DNA of 64,000 nt from Acidobacteriota bacterium (GTDB taxonomy: Bacteria > Acidobacteriota > Thermoanaerobaculia > Multivoradales > Multivoraceae). The notes beneath the pieces were generated by a model. It was not told where the DNA came from and made no database searches. It saw only the letters and a program-made list of their open reading frames with translations. The stretch covers positions 1-64,000 of the forward strand of contig QQVD01000068.1 of NCBI GenBank assembly GCA_003388555.1. The letters run 5' to 3'. The translations under genes were made by a program, and so were the position numbers. Position 1 is the stretch's first letter; each line of letters starts with the position of its first letter. Of the stretch, positions 1 to 9,394 are shown in pieces.

Positions 1-149
1 GGCGGAGCGGAACCCAACCGCGAGCGCGGCACGCGGCACGGCTCGAGGGCGCATCGTCTGCTGCGGCAAAGGAGAAGCGGGGATGAACGCTGTCGCGAGG
101 TTGGCTTGGAGGGACGAGGAGGAGCCGATCTCTCGGCACTCGACGCAGC

Positions 150-224
150 TGGTTGGGGCGGGAGGATTCGAACCCCCGAATGCGAGATCCAAAGTCTCGA
201 GCCTTACCACTTGGCGACGCCCCA
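150..224 (-). tRNA. tRNA-Gln (anticodon TTG)
   Basis: Read on the minus strand this is a complete cloverleaf. The 7-bp acceptor stem TGGGGCG/CGCCCCA closes on itself, the T arm contains GGTTCGAATCC, and the anticodon stem CGAGA/TCTCG encloses the loop CTTTGGA. The anticodon is TTG, which reads CAA for glutamine. Discriminator A and a genome-encoded CCA follow the acceptor stem at 153-150. It lies downstream of the TPR and LolB-like genes on the same strand. A matching GlnRS is encoded at 48.4-50.2 kb. Confidence 0.95.
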
Positions 225-453
225 ATGCCTGAAGACCGGTACCCGACGCGGAGACCGAGGCCTCGGAACGGGTGCGCTGCCGCCTCCGGGTCCGACGATC
301 CCCGGCAACCGGGGCACTCGACGGTTCGTCGACCGTCGGGCGCCGGGCCGGATCCCCAGCGCGGAGGTCGCGCCGGAACTCTGCCAGAGGATACATGAAT
401 GTCGGCAGGAATCGAGTCTCCAACCGCGGTGCGCCGCGAGCTCGCCCGCCGGC

Positions 454-1365
454 TCATCGGGTGTTCGAGGGTCCGTCGTCGCAGTCTCCGACCTCGAAAC
501 CGCCCGGAGGCTCGAGCGGCAGCGGATCACCGGCCAGCTCCTGCAGCCTGCCCAGCTTCCAGCGCAGCTGCAGTGCGCCGTCGCGCGAGCGGCTGGAGAG
601 GTAGCTCAGCTCCCCCTGCCGCTCGTACCAGGCGATAGGCGCCTCGTCGCCGAGCCGCTCGAACAGACTCCAACCCGCGAGCTCGATCCCGGCCGACTCC
701 CCTGCCGCCCCGGTCGCGCCAGCCGACGGTTCAGCACCCTCGGCAGACGCAGCGACGCGCACGGTCCACAGCCTCCCGAGCTCGTCGACGGCGGCGGTGT
801 CGCCGTCCCGTCGCCGCCAGGTCGGAGCCTCGACCGGCAGCCGTCCCAGCAGCAGCTGCGGCAGCACCGAGAAGCGCAGCGGCCCGAGCGGCAGGTCGAC
901 GATCTCGACCGCTTCCTGGTAGAGGCAGTAGGTCTGCTGGCGCAGATCGAGCGATGTGGCGCGTCGACCATCGACTGCCAGCGACCACCAACTGCGGCCG
1001 AGGCGATCCTTCGCCAGCAGCGAGTATCGAGTCGGTGAAGCGATACGCCACACCAGGTAGAGAGTCACGTCGCCCCCGCCGTCGTCGTACGACAGCCGCA
1101 GGGTGCGCTGGCCGGGCCAGTCGTCGGCGCCCGGCCGCGCCAGCGCCGCCAGCCGGGCGTCGTTCTCCTCGCCCGGGGCCGACTCCCCTGCCGCCGGCGT
1201 CCTCGGGTGGCGGCTCGCCAGTTCGCCAGGCTCCGAGACCGAACCGCGAGGCGGGTGGGCCGAGCAGCCCAGCAGCAGCGCCAGCGAGGCCAGACAGGCG
1301 ACGGCGAGCGGTGGCACGGAGATCCGCGGCGCGGCTCCTGCACGAGCCACTGCTGCACGGTTCAA
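454..1365 (-). CDS. LolB-like outer-membrane lipoprotein
   Basis: Predicted secreted lipoprotein of 303 aa. The N-terminus has a hydrophobic stretch ending in lipobox LLGC at about residues 31-34. The body is a beta-rich domain with alternating strands (for example TLYLVWRIASPTRYSLLAKD), the kind of fold seen in LolB and LolA-like lipoprotein carriers. LolB inserts lipoproteins into the outer membrane. The start is TTG at 1365, overlapping the TPR stop by 4 bp (TTGA); a GTG five codons in is possible. Support for LolB is mostly context: TPR gene, this lipoprotein, then tRNA-Gln resembles the TPR-lolB-ispE-tRNAGln block of Pseudomonas. ispE is absent here. A generic DUF4292-like lipoprotein is the alternative. 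Confidence 0.6.
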   Translation of the reverse strand: MNRAAVARAGAAPRISVPPLAVACLASLALLLGCSAHPPRGSVSEPGELASRHPRTPAAGESAPGEENDARLAALARPGADDWPGQRTLRLSYDDGGGDVTLYLVWRIASPTRYSLLAKDRLGRSWWSLAVDGRRATSLDLRQQTYCLYQEAVEIVDLPLGPLRFSVLPQLLLGRLPVEAPTWRRRDGDTAAVDELGRLWTVRVAASAEGAEPSAGATGAAGESAGIELAGWSLFERLGDEAPIAWYERQGELSYLSSRSRDGALQLRWKLGRLQELAGDPLPLEPPGGFEVGDCDDGPSNTR

Positions 1366-3521
1366 CGGCGGACGCGTGGCGTCGACTCCGTCATCGACTC
1401 GAGCTCGCGCAGCTTGCGCTCGACGCTCTCCAGGTTCTCGGGATCCTCGATCTCGTATGCCTTCCGGTACAGCTCAGCCGCGGCATCGAGCTCCCCCGTG
1501 GCGCGATAGACGTCACCCAGGTGCTCGAGGATCACGGCATTGCCCGGGCTGAGCTGGCTCGCCCTCTCGAGCGAAGCCCTCGCCTCCTCGAAGCGGCCGA
1601 GCCGGAACAGCGCCCAGCCCAGTGAGTCGACGTAGGAGCCGTTCTCGGGCTCGATCTGCACGGCCCTCTCGACCAGCTGCAGGGCGGCCTCCAGCTCGAC
1701 GCCCGCCTCGGCCCACATGTAGCCGAGATAGTTCATCGCCGTGGTGTCGTCGGGGCGCAGCTTGAGCACCTCGCGGAACTGCCGCGCCGCCTGATCGACC
1801 TCCCCGGTGCGCTCGAGAGCCTGGCCGAGCCAGAAGTGGGTGTCGGCGCGCACGTCGTCGCGCTCCTCCTCGAGAGCGATCTCCAGCGCACGGCGCAGGT
1901 GCGGCAGGGCCTCGTCGAAGCGACCGGTGGCGGAGAAGAACTGCCCGGCCATGAAGCGCGCCGGCAGGGTGTCGGCGGCGGCGAGCTCGAGCACCCGCTC
2001 CGCGGCCTCGCCCTCCTCCTCGAGCTCGACCAGGAGGCGCGCCACCTGGAGCTGCGTCGCAGGGTCCTCGTCGCCTGCCAGGGGCGCTGCACGAAGGACC
2101 TTCAGGGCCTCGCGCCGCCGACCGGCCGCGGCGAGGGCATCTGCCTCGAGCAGGGCATGAGGCACCGAGCCCGTCGCGGCGCCGGAACCGTCGCCGCGTC
2201 GCTTCGCTTCGGCGCGGACCAGCCGCAGCGCTTCGTCGTGTCGCTCCAGGGCGCTCAGCGCCTCGACCCGGAGCTCCACCACCGCATCCCTTGCCTCGCC
2301 GTCGAGGGCGCCGAGCAGCTGGTCGGACCACTGCAGGACCCGCTGCCAGGATCCCCTCTGTCGGTCGATCCACAGCAGTCGGCCGACCAGGTCGAGCCTC
2401 ATCGAGGGCTGACCGGCGAAGCGCTCACTCGCCGCCTCGAGCACCGAGGAAGCCTCCACCAGCTGCCCCATCGCCTCGTAGAGCCCGCTGAGCAGCAGGT
2501 GGCTCCAGGGCTCTTCGGGACGCTCGTCGACGAGCGCCTGGTACAGGCCGACGGCCTCCTCCACCCGGCCGAGCCGACGCAGAGCCGTGCCTTCGAGCCT
2601 GAACAGCCCCGGCCCCTTCTCTTCGTCGGGCAGCGAACGCACGATCTCCAGTGCTCGCTCCAGGTCGGAGCGCCGCTGGTCGCTCGACAGACCCGGCGCC
2701 GAGGAATGCTGCAGATACTGCTCCGAGAGGAAGGAGCGCACCGCCGGGATCTGGCGTAGGCGTTCGTCGCCCTCCTCCACCAGACGGATGGCCTCGGCGT
2801 GATTGCCCTTCTCCGCCTCGAGCTCGGCGAGGGCCATGCGGCTCTCCGAGGACTCCTGCTCGATGCGCAGCATCTCCTGGAGCTCGGCGCGTGCCTCCTC
2901 GGAGCGGCCCGACCGACTGAGCGCCTCGATCAGCATGCGCTTGAGCTGGGCGTTGTCGACGTTGCGCGAGACCAGATCGCGGTAGAGGGAGATCGCGTCG
3001 TCGGAGCGACCCAGCTGCTCGTAGAGCTGCGCCAGCGCGACCATTCCCTGGAGCTCGTCGGGCTCCACCGCGCGCAGGCGTTCGAGAGTCTCCCGCGCCT
3101 GCTCGAGCAGCGCCGGCTGGCTACGGCCGAGGCTCCACAGGATCTGCCCCATCGTGCGCAGGGCGTCGGGGTCGTCGGGCGCCAGCTCGATCGCCGCCCG
3201 GGCCTGTGCGCGAGCGTCCTCGAGCCGTCGCAGCGACGCCAGCAGGCGCGCCAGGTCGACCCGCAGCACGGCGGAGTCGGGATCGAGCGCGATCGCCCTC
3301 TCGAGCTGCTCCTCGGCCGCCTCGAACTCGCCGTCCGCGGCGTGCAGCTTGGCCAGCGCGAAGTGATACGCAGCACTGTCGGTGCTGTCGGTGGTTCCGC
3401 CGTCAACGGTGGTCTCGACCCCGAGGCCGATCGCCGGTGGCTGGGCCGCCGCCACCACGCCCGAGCCCACGCCCACGAGGAGCACGACGAGAGCCCGAAG
3501 TCTGAGCACATGCCGGCACAT
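1362..3521 (-). CDS. Large secreted TPR-repeat protein
   Basis: A 719-aa protein that is almost entirely tetratricopeptide repeats. They begin with SAAYHFALAKLHAADGEFE near residue 50 and end with ILEHLGDVYRATGELDAAAE near the C-terminus. TPR arrays are protein-interaction scaffolds. I chose the ATG at 3521 because it places a signal peptide first (LVVLLVGVGSGVVAAAQPP); the frame stays open 59 codons further upstream but that part is Arg/Pro-rich and not protein-like. The protein is therefore probably periplasmic or outer-membrane associated. It overlaps the downstream LolB-like gene by 4 bp, so the two are co-translated and probably act together in envelope assembly. No catalytic domain is visible. 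Confidence 0.85.
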   Translation of the reverse strand: MCRHVLRLRALVVLLVGVGSGVVAAAQPPAIGLGVETTVDGGTTDSTDSAAYHFALAKLHAADGEFEAAEEQLERAIALDPDSAVLRVDLARLLASLRRLEDARAQARAAIELAPDDPDALRTMGQILWSLGRSQPALLEQARETLERLRAVEPDELQGMVALAQLYEQLGRSDDAISLYRDLVSRNVDNAQLKRMLIEALSRSGRSEEARAELQEMLRIEQESSESRMALAELEAEKGNHAEAIRLVEEGDERLRQIPAVRSFLSEQYLQHSSAPGLSSDQRRSDLERALEIVRSLPDEEKGPGLFRLEGTALRRLGRVEEAVGLYQALVDERPEEPWSHLLLSGLYEAMGQLVEASSVLEAASERFAGQPSMRLDLVGRLLWIDRQRGSWQRVLQWSDQLLGALDGEARDAVVELRVEALSALERHDEALRLVRAEAKRRGDGSGAATGSVPHALLEADALAAAGRRREALKVLRAAPLAGDEDPATQLQVARLLVELEEEGEAAERVLELAAADTLPARFMAGQFFSATGRFDEALPHLRRALEIALEEERDDVRADTHFWLGQALERTGEVDQAARQFREVLKLRPDDTTAMNYLGYMWAEAGVELEAALQLVERAVQIEPENGSYVDSLGWALFRLGRFEEARASLERASQLSPGNAVILEHLGDVYRATGELDAAAELYRKAYEIEDPENLESVERKLRELESMTESTPRVRR

Positions 3522-4128
3522 CGGCCGCGACGATAGCACCGGCTCCACGGTCCCCACCGACCGGCCGGGACGGGCGGCGCCGGCCGACCGTCGATCGCCT
3601 GCCGTGGCCGAAGCCGGAACGCGATCGGGCCCGAGGGCTGCTCGCCATCCGATCTGCCGTGGGGCCGGGGGGCGTCGTCGGATCGAGGGCTGTGGCATCG
3701 GGGACTGCTCGGCTGGGAGAGGAGAGGGCGGAGGGCAGACGTCCGCGGTCGCAGAAGGCGCCGGCCGACCCGAACGGCTCGGGTCGCGAGGTTCGCAACG
3801 GCGGCCAGGGCCTTCGGCATTCCGCCGTCCCGACGCTGCGTCGCTCGACCGCCGGGCGCGAGCCCCCGGGGCCGTCGCGCCCGGTCAACGGGCCGACGGC
3901 CGGGGCTCCGAGACACGCCCTGCGAAGGGGGTTCGGCGGCCGACCGGCCGATCGATCGATCGCCGACGAGACAGCTCCGAGCGCCCGAACATCTGTACAC
4001 TCAGCGCATTCGCGTTCGCTGCCCCCGCGTCGCCCGCGTCGGTCCTCCAGCCGACGCCGGGTCGGCGTGGGTGAGCGGCGACGGGCATTCTCCTACGGCT
4101 CTCGTCCAAGGCTTCCGCGGGGTACTTC
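3522..4128. other. Divergent intergenic region, 607 bp
   Basis: This space separates the divergent TPR and MshEN genes. Open frames across it are Arg/Gly/Pro-rich and look like GC-driven noise. On the plus strand an extended -10-like TGTACACT occurs at 3994-4001, but I see no convincing -35. A short run of overlapping ATCGATCG lies around 3950-3962. I see no RNA gene or other feature. Confidence 0.4.
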
Positions 4129-5196
4129 TTGAAGCGCATCGGCAAGCTGCTGGTGGATCTCGGCTGGATCACCGAGCAGGATCTGCAGAGAGCACTGATC
4201 TCGCAGCGGGCGCTGGGCGGCTCCCTAGGTACCTGCCTGCTCGAGCACGACGCCCTCTCCGAGGAGCGTCTGATGCGCGCCCTGGCGCACCAGGCCGAGC
4301 TGCCTGCGGCCCGGCCGTGGGACCTGACGAACGTGCCTCAGGTGGTGCGCGATCTGCTGCCGGCGAAGGTGGCAAGGCGACACAAGGCGGTGCCCTTCCG
4401 GATGATCGGCAACGAGCTCTACGTCGCGATGGTCAACCCCGAGAGCCTCGAGGCCCGCGACCAGATCGCCTTCGTCACCGGCAAGGAGCTGCGGCCTCAC
4501 GTCGGCAACGAGGTGCGCATCCTGGTGGCCCTCGATCGCTACTACGACGCACCGTCGGACGAGCGTTACCTGCAGCTGGAGGCACGACTCGACTACCTCA
4601 ACGAGCGCATCAGCGATCGTCCCGGACCGCGGGAGAGCACCGAATCGGTCACCGTCAGCGACCTCAGCCGTCGCCTGGCCGTGGTCGACCACCCAGGAGC
4701 GCTGGCTCAGGAGATGCTGTCGTACCTGGCGCCCAAGTTCCGTCGCGTCGCTCTCTTCCAGGCTCTCAGCCACGGTGTCAGGGGGTGGCGCGGGGTCGGC
4801 CTGGTCTCCGCGAAGGAGCTGCCGCAGTACCGCCAGGGCTTCCACGAACCCTCGATCTTCCTCGAGCTGAAGGCCGGCAAGCGATGTCACGTCGGCCCCC
4901 TCTCGCGCGTGCCGGCCCATCGCAGGCTCGAACGTGCCCTCGGCGAACCTCCGGTCGAGCACTGCTTCGTGATGCCCATCCACGTCGGGCGACGACTCGC
5001 GGCCGTGATCCTCTGCGAGCATGCCAAGCACACCCGGCCGGGAACCGACGCCACCGAGGTCGAGCGCATCGCGAGCGCCGCCGGCGAGGTGCTGGCCCGT
5101 TGCATCCGGAACACGAAGTCGTCGACGTCTTCGCTCTCGCCACGACCTTCCCCAGCCGCAGACGCGGCTCGAGTTGACGAGCCGAGCGCCACTTAG
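4129..5196 (+). CDS. MshEN (GspE N-terminal) domain protein with GAF-like C-terminus
   Basis: A 355-aa protein with the N-terminal domain of type II secretion/MSHA ATPases but no ATPase. Residues 3-26 match the c-di-GMP-binding MshEN motif: RIGKLLVDLGWI, then L17, A20, L21 and Q24 at the expected spacing. A second copy follows (SLGTCLLEHDALSEERLMRA). Residues about 180-340 look like a GAF-type sensor fold. The TTG start at 4129 gives MKRIGKLLVDLGW, the usual beginning of this domain. It stands alone, divergent from the TPR gene and upstream of an HU gene. A c-di-GMP receptor controlling another partner is likely; the partner cannot be told from the sequence. Confidence 0.75.
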   Translation: MKRIGKLLVDLGWITEQDLQRALISQRALGGSLGTCLLEHDALSEERLMRALAHQAELPAARPWDLTNVPQVVRDLLPAKVARRHKAVPFRMIGNELYVAMVNPESLEARDQIAFVTGKELRPHVGNEVRILVALDRYYDAPSDERYLQLEARLDYLNERISDRPGPRESTESVTVSDLSRRLAVVDHPGALAQEMLSYLAPKFRRVALFQALSHGVRGWRGVGLVSAKELPQYRQGFHEPSIFLELKAGKRCHVGPLSRVPAHRRLERALGEPPVEHCFVMPIHVGRRLAAVILCEHAKHTRPGTDATEVERIASAAGEVLARCIRNTKSSTSSLSPRPSPAADAARVDEPSAT

Positions 5197-5203
5197 CTAC
5201 CCT
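5174..5203 (+). promoter_or_regulatory. Sigma70-type promoter for the HU gene
   Basis: TTGACG at 5174-5179 and TACCCT at 5198-5203 are separated by 18 bp and lie just upstream of the HU start at 5237. The -35 overlaps the last codons of the preceding gene, so HU would have its own promoter. Confidence 0.5.
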
Positions 5204-5236
5204 GCGCAGTTACCCCATCAGTGCCGGAGCCGAGCC

Positions 5237-5503
5237 ATGATCAAGGCCGATATCGTCAATCGCGTCGCCGAGACTTCCGACGTCTCGCGCGTCAAGGCCG
5301 CAGTCGCGGTGGACACGATCCTCGACACCCTCAAGGCCGCTCTCGGAGAGGGCAAGCGGATCGAGCTGCGCGGCTTCGGCGTCTTCCAGGTGCGCGATCG
5401 CAAGCGTGGTGTCGGCCGCAATCCGAAGACCGGTGTCGAGGTGGCGATCGCGCCCGGCAAGACGGTGCGGTTCAAGCCCGGCAAAGACCTGCGCGACATC
5501 TGA
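5237..5503 (+). CDS. HU/IHF-family DNA-binding protein
   Basis: An 88-aa histone-like protein, the standard length of HU. It begins MIKADIVNRVAETSDVSRVK, has the dimerisation helices, and carries the beta-arm region GFGVFQVRDRKRGVGRNPKT with the conserved RNPKTG tip and the FKPGKDLR C-terminus. HU-family dimers bend and compact DNA and assist replication and recombination. Gly in GFGVF and Pro in the arm tip are intact. HU is more likely than IHF because nothing in the sequence marks an IHF subunit. It converges with dtd. Confidence 0.95.
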   Translation: MIKADIVNRVAETSDVSRVKAAVAVDTILDTLKAALGEGKRIELRGFGVFQVRDRKRGVGRNPKTGVEVAIAPGKTVRFKPGKDLRDI

Positions 5504-5507
5504 TCGA

Positions 5508-5541
5508 CCTGATCCCGTCGGGTCGCTCCGGGACCATCAGG
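5508..5541. terminator. Possible bidirectional hairpin between the HU gene and dtd
   Basis: CCTGATCCC at 5508-5516 can pair with GGG and ATCAGG at 5530-5541, with a small bulge. It sits between two convergent genes and overlaps the dtd stop codon. There is no T-tract on either side, so intrinsic termination is only a possibility. Confidence 0.3.
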
Positions 5542-5980
5542 CCTCGAGCACGAACGTCACCGGACCGGCGTTGACCAGCTCGACTTCCATACTCGCGGCG
5601 AAGCGACCCGCCGCGACCCGCTCCTCACCCAGGCGCCGGCGCAGCGAGTCGAGCAGCTCGAGGTAGAGCGATTTGGCCTGGTCGCCGTCCGCTGCGGTGT
5701 GCAGAGAAGGCCTCCTGCCCTTGGCCAGCGACGCCGCCAGGGTGAACTGCGACACGACCAGCACCGATCCGCCGATCTCCTCGAGCGAGCGGTTCATCCG
5801 ACCGCGTTCGTCCTCGAAGATCCGCAGTTCCACGATCCGCGCGCAGGCACCTCGCGCATTGCTCTCGTCGTCGCCCCTCTCGACGCCCACCAGCGCGACG
5901 AGGCCGAGCCCGATGCTGCCGACCACGGCTCCATCGATCCGGACCTCCGCCCGCTTCACACGCTGCAAGACGAGACGCAA
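5537..5980 (-). CDS. dtd: D-aminoacyl-tRNA deacylase
   Basis: A 147-aa cytoplasmic enzyme that hydrolyses the ester bond of D-aminoacyl-tRNAs, and of Gly-tRNA(Ala), recycling the tRNA. Family hallmarks are all present: N-terminal [15 protein letters not shown], the SQFTLAAS active-site motif, GRRPSL, and the C-terminal NAGPVTF carrying the cross-subunit Gly-Pro motif. The start is TTG at 5980, required to give the canonical MR(L/V)VLQRV beginning. Length is normal. It is divergent from ssb by 140 bp. Confidence 0.96.
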   Translation of the reverse strand: MRLVLQRVKRAEVRIDGAVVGSIGLGLVALVGVERGDDESNARGACARIVELRIFEDERGRMNRSLEEIGGSVLVVSQFTLAASLAKGRRPSLHTAADGDQAKSLYLELLDSLRRRLGEERVAAGRFAASMEVELVNAGPVTFVLEA

Positions 5981-6120
5981 CGGCTACGTTCTCGTGGGTA
6001 GAAGAACATCCATCCGGGGCGCGGGACCTCTACGGCTCTCCGCCGTCCGCCGCAGTCGGCCGGCGTCGGCCGAGGCCTATGATACGTTGCAGCGCCGCAA
6101 GAGAAGGGAGCACTGGTTCC

Positions 6121-6555
6121 ATGGTCAACAAGGTGATTCTGGTCGGCAATCTGGGGCGAGATCCCGAGCTCCGAACCACGCCTTCCGGGCAGACAGTCGC
6201 GAAGTTCAGCCTCGCTACCACCCGCCGATGGCGCGACCGCGACGGCAACCGGCAGGAGGCCACGGAGTGGCACAACATCACCTGCTGGGGACGCCAGGCC
6301 GAGGTCGCCGGGCAGTACCTGACCAAGGGGCGACAGCTCTACGTCGAGGGCAGGCTGCAGACCGACTCGTGGGACGACCGCGAGACGGGCAAGAAGATGT
6401 ACCGCACCGAGGTGATCTGCCTCGACTTCCAGATGCTCGGCAGCCGCAGTGACTCCGGTGACTCCGGCGGCGACTCTTCCGGCGGCGGACGTCCGGCGCC
6501 CAGCGGCGACTCCGGCTTCGACCCCGGCGCCGAGGACGACGACATCCCGTTCTGA
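6121..6555 (+). CDS. ssb: Single-stranded DNA-binding protein
   Basis: A 144-aa SSB. The OB fold spans residues 1-105, beginning [18 protein letters not shown] and including [13 protein letters not shown] and [15 protein letters not shown] Ser/Gly/Asp-rich flexible linker follows, then the acidic tip DDDIPF that binds replication and repair partners. It coats ssDNA during replication, recombination and repair. The chosen ATG at 6121 gives the canonical N-terminus; the frame is open 14 codons upstream. A good -10 (TATGAT, 6078-6083) lies 37 bp upstream with no clear -35. The next gene, mutS, is convergent. Confidence 0.97.
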   Translation: MVNKVILVGNLGRDPELRTTPSGQTVAKFSLATTRRWRDRDGNRQEATEWHNITCWGRQAEVAGQYLTKGRQLYVEGRLQTDSWDDRETGKKMYRTEVICLDFQMLGSRSDSGDSGGDSSGGGRPAPSGDSGFDPGAEDDDIPF

Positions 6556-6583
6556 TTGCCTTCGGCGCGCTACCGGACCGTGC

Positions 6584-9394
6584 TCAGTCGGACGGTGGCA
6601 CGCGGACGTCGTCGCTCCCCGCTTCCGGCGGCGCCGACTCGGCCCCTGCCTCCCTGGGCTCGTCTGCTCCGAGCAGGCGGCCGCGCAGCGTCGCCAGCAG
6701 GTTGAGCGCCGCCAGCGGCGTCAGCCGCTCGAGGTCGAGCTCGCGAAGGAGGTCGGCGACCACGTCTTCCGGTCGCGCGAACAACGTCAGCTGATCGGCG
6801 CCGCTGGCCTCCGGGCTGGCCAACCCGTCGGCGATCCTGGGCCGACCGCGGCGATCGTGGTCGGTGGACTCGAGGTTGTGCAGCACCCGCCCGGCGCGCT
6901 CCACGACCTCCTCCGGCACGCCGGCGAGACGGGCCACCTGGAGACCGTAGGAGCGGTCGGCGCTGCCCGGCTCGACCCGGTGGAGGAAGACGATGCTCTC
7001 CTTCCACTCCTTGACCCGCATGCGGAGGTTGACGACGCCGGGCAGGGTCTCCGCGAGCTGGGTCAGCTCGTGGTAGTGAGTCGCGAAGAGGGTCTTGGCG
7101 CCGGTCTTCTCGTGCAGGTGCTCGACGATCGCCCAGGCCAGCGAGAGGCCGTCGTAGGTCGCCGTTCCCCGGCCGACCTCGTCGAGCAGCACCAGGCTGT
7201 CGCTGGTGGCGTAGCGCAGGATGTAGGCGGTTTCGATCATCTCCACCATGAAGGTCGATTCGCCGCGGGCCAGATTGTCGCTGGCGCCTACCCGGGTGAA
7301 GATGCGATCGACCAGCGGCACCTCGGCCCGGGCCGAAGGCACGAAGGAGCCGCAGTGGGCGAGCAGGACGTTGAGCGCGACCTGACGGAGGTAGGTCGAC
7401 TTGCCACCCATGTTGGGACCGGTCAACACCGCGACGCGCTCCTCCGCGCCGAGGGCCACGTCGTTGGGGACGAACGGACTCGCGACCGTGCGTTCGACCA
7501 CGGGGTGACGGCTCTCGACCAGGCGCAGCTCGCCCCCCGCCGCCCCGATGCGCGGTCGGCTGTAGTCGTGCCGCACCGCCACCTCGGCGAAGCACCAGAG
7601 CACGTCGAGCTCGGCCAGCGCCGAGGCCAGGTCCTTGAGGCGCCGGGCCTGATCGGCGATGGCTCGACAGAGCCCAGCGAAGAGGCGCTCCTCGAGCTCC
7701 TGCTGCTCCTCCTCCGCGGCGAGGATCCTGGCCTCCAGCGCGTCGAGCTCCTCGGTGACGTAGCGCTCGGCATTGGCCAGCGTCTGCTTGCGTCGGTAGT
7801 GCTCGGGAACCAGGTGCTGGTTCGAGCGGGTGACCTCGATGTAGTAGCCGAAGACCTTGTTGAAGCGGATCTTCAGCGAGCCGATGCCGGTCGCGGCGCG
7901 CTCGCGCTCTTCGATCGCGAGCAGGTGGCCCTTGGCGTCGCCGGCGAGAGAGCGCACCCGGTCCAGCTCCTGGTCGAAGCCCTCCGCGATCACCCGGCCG
8001 CCCTTGACCGAGACCGAGGGCTCCCCGCTCAGACCCCGAGCGAGGAGATCCGCCAGGTCTGCCAGCGGATCCACTCGCGCGATCTCGCGGAGACGTTGCG
8101 CCGAGCAGCCCCGGAGCGCGCCGAGAACCTCGGGCGTCGCGTCCAGCGAATCGCGCAGCGCCGCGGCTTCGCGCGGCTGCAGCGACCCGAACACGGCGCG
8201 CGCGGTGAGGCGCTCGAGATCGGACACTCGGCGCAGCGACCCCGAGAGCGATGAACGCCGCGACTCGGGGAGGAGCTCTTCCACCGCATCCAGTCGGGCC
8301 TCGATCACCGCCGAGCGCCGCGAAGGGCGCTGCAGCCACGATCGCAGCAGGCGGCCGCCGGCCGCCGTGGCGGTTCGATCGATCGTCGCCAGCAGGGTGT
8401 GACGTCGCCCGCCCTCACGCAGGCTGCGCAACAGCTCGAGGTTGCGCTGCGTCGCCTCGTCGAGCACGACCCACTGCTCGGGCTGACCGACTTGCAGCGT
8501 GCGCACGTGGTCGAGGTCGGCCATCAGGTTGCCGCGTGCATAGCGCAGCGCCACGGCGGCAGCCTCGATCGCCGGCCCCTCCTCGTGCTCGACGCCGAAG
8601 CCGCGGAGGCTGTCGACTCCGAGCTGCCTTGTGAGCACCCTGCTCGCCTCCCGCCCCCGCTCGACGCTGGCGGCCGCGACGCGGGTGACGCAGATCGGCT
8701 CGGCTGCGATCCAGTCGGCGAGCGCTGCCGGCGGCCGGTCTTCCTCGACCAGCACCAACTCGCGCGGCGCCAGGGCGATCAGCTGATCGACGACTTCGTC
8801 GACCCGGGCGAGCTGGCGCACCTCGAAAGCGCCGGTGCTCACCTCGAGCGATGCGACGCCGATCGCGCCTTCGCCGACGACGAGGGCGACGAGCGGATTC
8901 TCCGCCTTCTGGTCGAGCAGATCGAGGCTGCTGACCGTGCCGGGACTGATCACCCGGGTGACCTCGCGCCGGACCAGACCCTTGGCGGTGGCCGGATCCT
9001 CGACCTGGTCACAGATCGCGACCTTGCGGCCAGCCCGTAGCAGCTTGCCGATGTAGCCCTCGATCGCGTGGTGCGGAACGCCGCACATCGGCGCCTCGCT
9101 CGCGGTACCCTTCTGGCGCGCGGTGAGCTGGATCTCGAAGATCGGAGCGGCGATCTCCGCGTCCTCGAAGAAGGTCTCGTAGAAGTCGCCCATCCGGTAG
9201 AGCAGGATCGCTTCGGGATGCTGCGCCTTGACCTCCACGTAGTGCCGCAACATCGGTGTGAGCTCGGCGATCTCGGGTCTCGCCGAACCGGCGCCGGGTC
9301 CGCCGTCATCCTGCCTGTCGCCCTCGCCTGCGCGACGCTTCGGCGCCACGGCTCCTGAGGACCGGCTGGTCGATCTTTGCGTTGGAGGAGGCAT
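6584..9394 (-). CDS. mutS: DNA mismatch repair protein MutS
   Basis: A 936-aa MutS. After about 45 disordered residues comes the mismatch-binding domain (TPMLRHYVEVKAQHPEAILL, with the GDFYETF motif whose Phe wedges at mismatches). Connector, lever and clamp regions follow. The ATPase has the Walker A GPNMGGKSTY near residue 660, the VEMIETAYIL segment, Walker B LVLLDEVGRGT and FATHYHEL. The C-terminal extension has a MutS dimerisation segment. MutS recognises mispairs and recruits MutL. Its length is slightly above the usual 850-880 aa because of the N-terminal tail. It converges with ssb and is divergent from tsaB. Confidence 0.97.
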   Translation of the reverse strand: MPPPTQRSTSRSSGAVAPKRRAGEGDRQDDGGPGAGSARPEIAELTPMLRHYVEVKAQHPEAILLYRMGDFYETFFEDAEIAAPIFEIQLTARQKGTASEAPMCGVPHHAIEGYIGKLLRAGRKVAICDQVEDPATAKGLVRREVTRVISPGTVSSLDLLDQKAENPLVALVVGEGAIGVASLEVSTGAFEVRQLARVDEVVDQLIALAPRELVLVEEDRPPAALADWIAAEPICVTRVAAASVERGREASRVLTRQLGVDSLRGFGVEHEEGPAIEAAAVALRYARGNLMADLDHVRTLQVGQPEQWVVLDEATQRNLELLRSLREGGRRHTLLATIDRTATAAGGRLLRSWLQRPSRRSAVIEARLDAVEELLPESRRSSLSGSLRRVSDLERLTARAVFGSLQPREAAALRDSLDATPEVLGALRGCSAQRLREIARVDPLADLADLLARGLSGEPSVSVKGGRVIAEGFDQELDRVRSLAGDAKGHLLAIEERERAATGIGSLKIRFNKVFGYYIEVTRSNQHLVPEHYRRKQTLANAERYVTEELDALEARILAAEEEQQELEERLFAGLCRAIADQARRLKDLASALAELDVLWCFAEVAVRHDYSRPRIGAAGGELRLVESRHPVVERTVASPFVPNDVALGAEERVAVLTGPNMGGKSTYLRQVALNVLLAHCGSFVPSARAEVPLVDRIFTRVGASDNLARGESTFMVEMIETAYILRYATSDSLVLLDEVGRGTATYDGLSLAWAIVEHLHEKTGAKTLFATHYHELTQLAETLPGVVNLRMRVKEWKESIVFLHRVEPGSADRSYGLQVARLAGVPEEVVERAGRVLHNLESTDHDRRGRPRIADGLASPEASGADQLTLFARPEDVVADLLRELDLERLTPLAALNLLATLRGRLLGADEPREAGAESAPPEAGSDDVRVPPSD

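Noticed and set aside
1-54. Possible start of a minus-strand secreted protein running off the left edge (ATG at 54, MRPRAVPRAALAVG)
   Set aside because: Only 18 codons are visible, there is no ribosome-binding site, and the composition equals local GC-rich noise.
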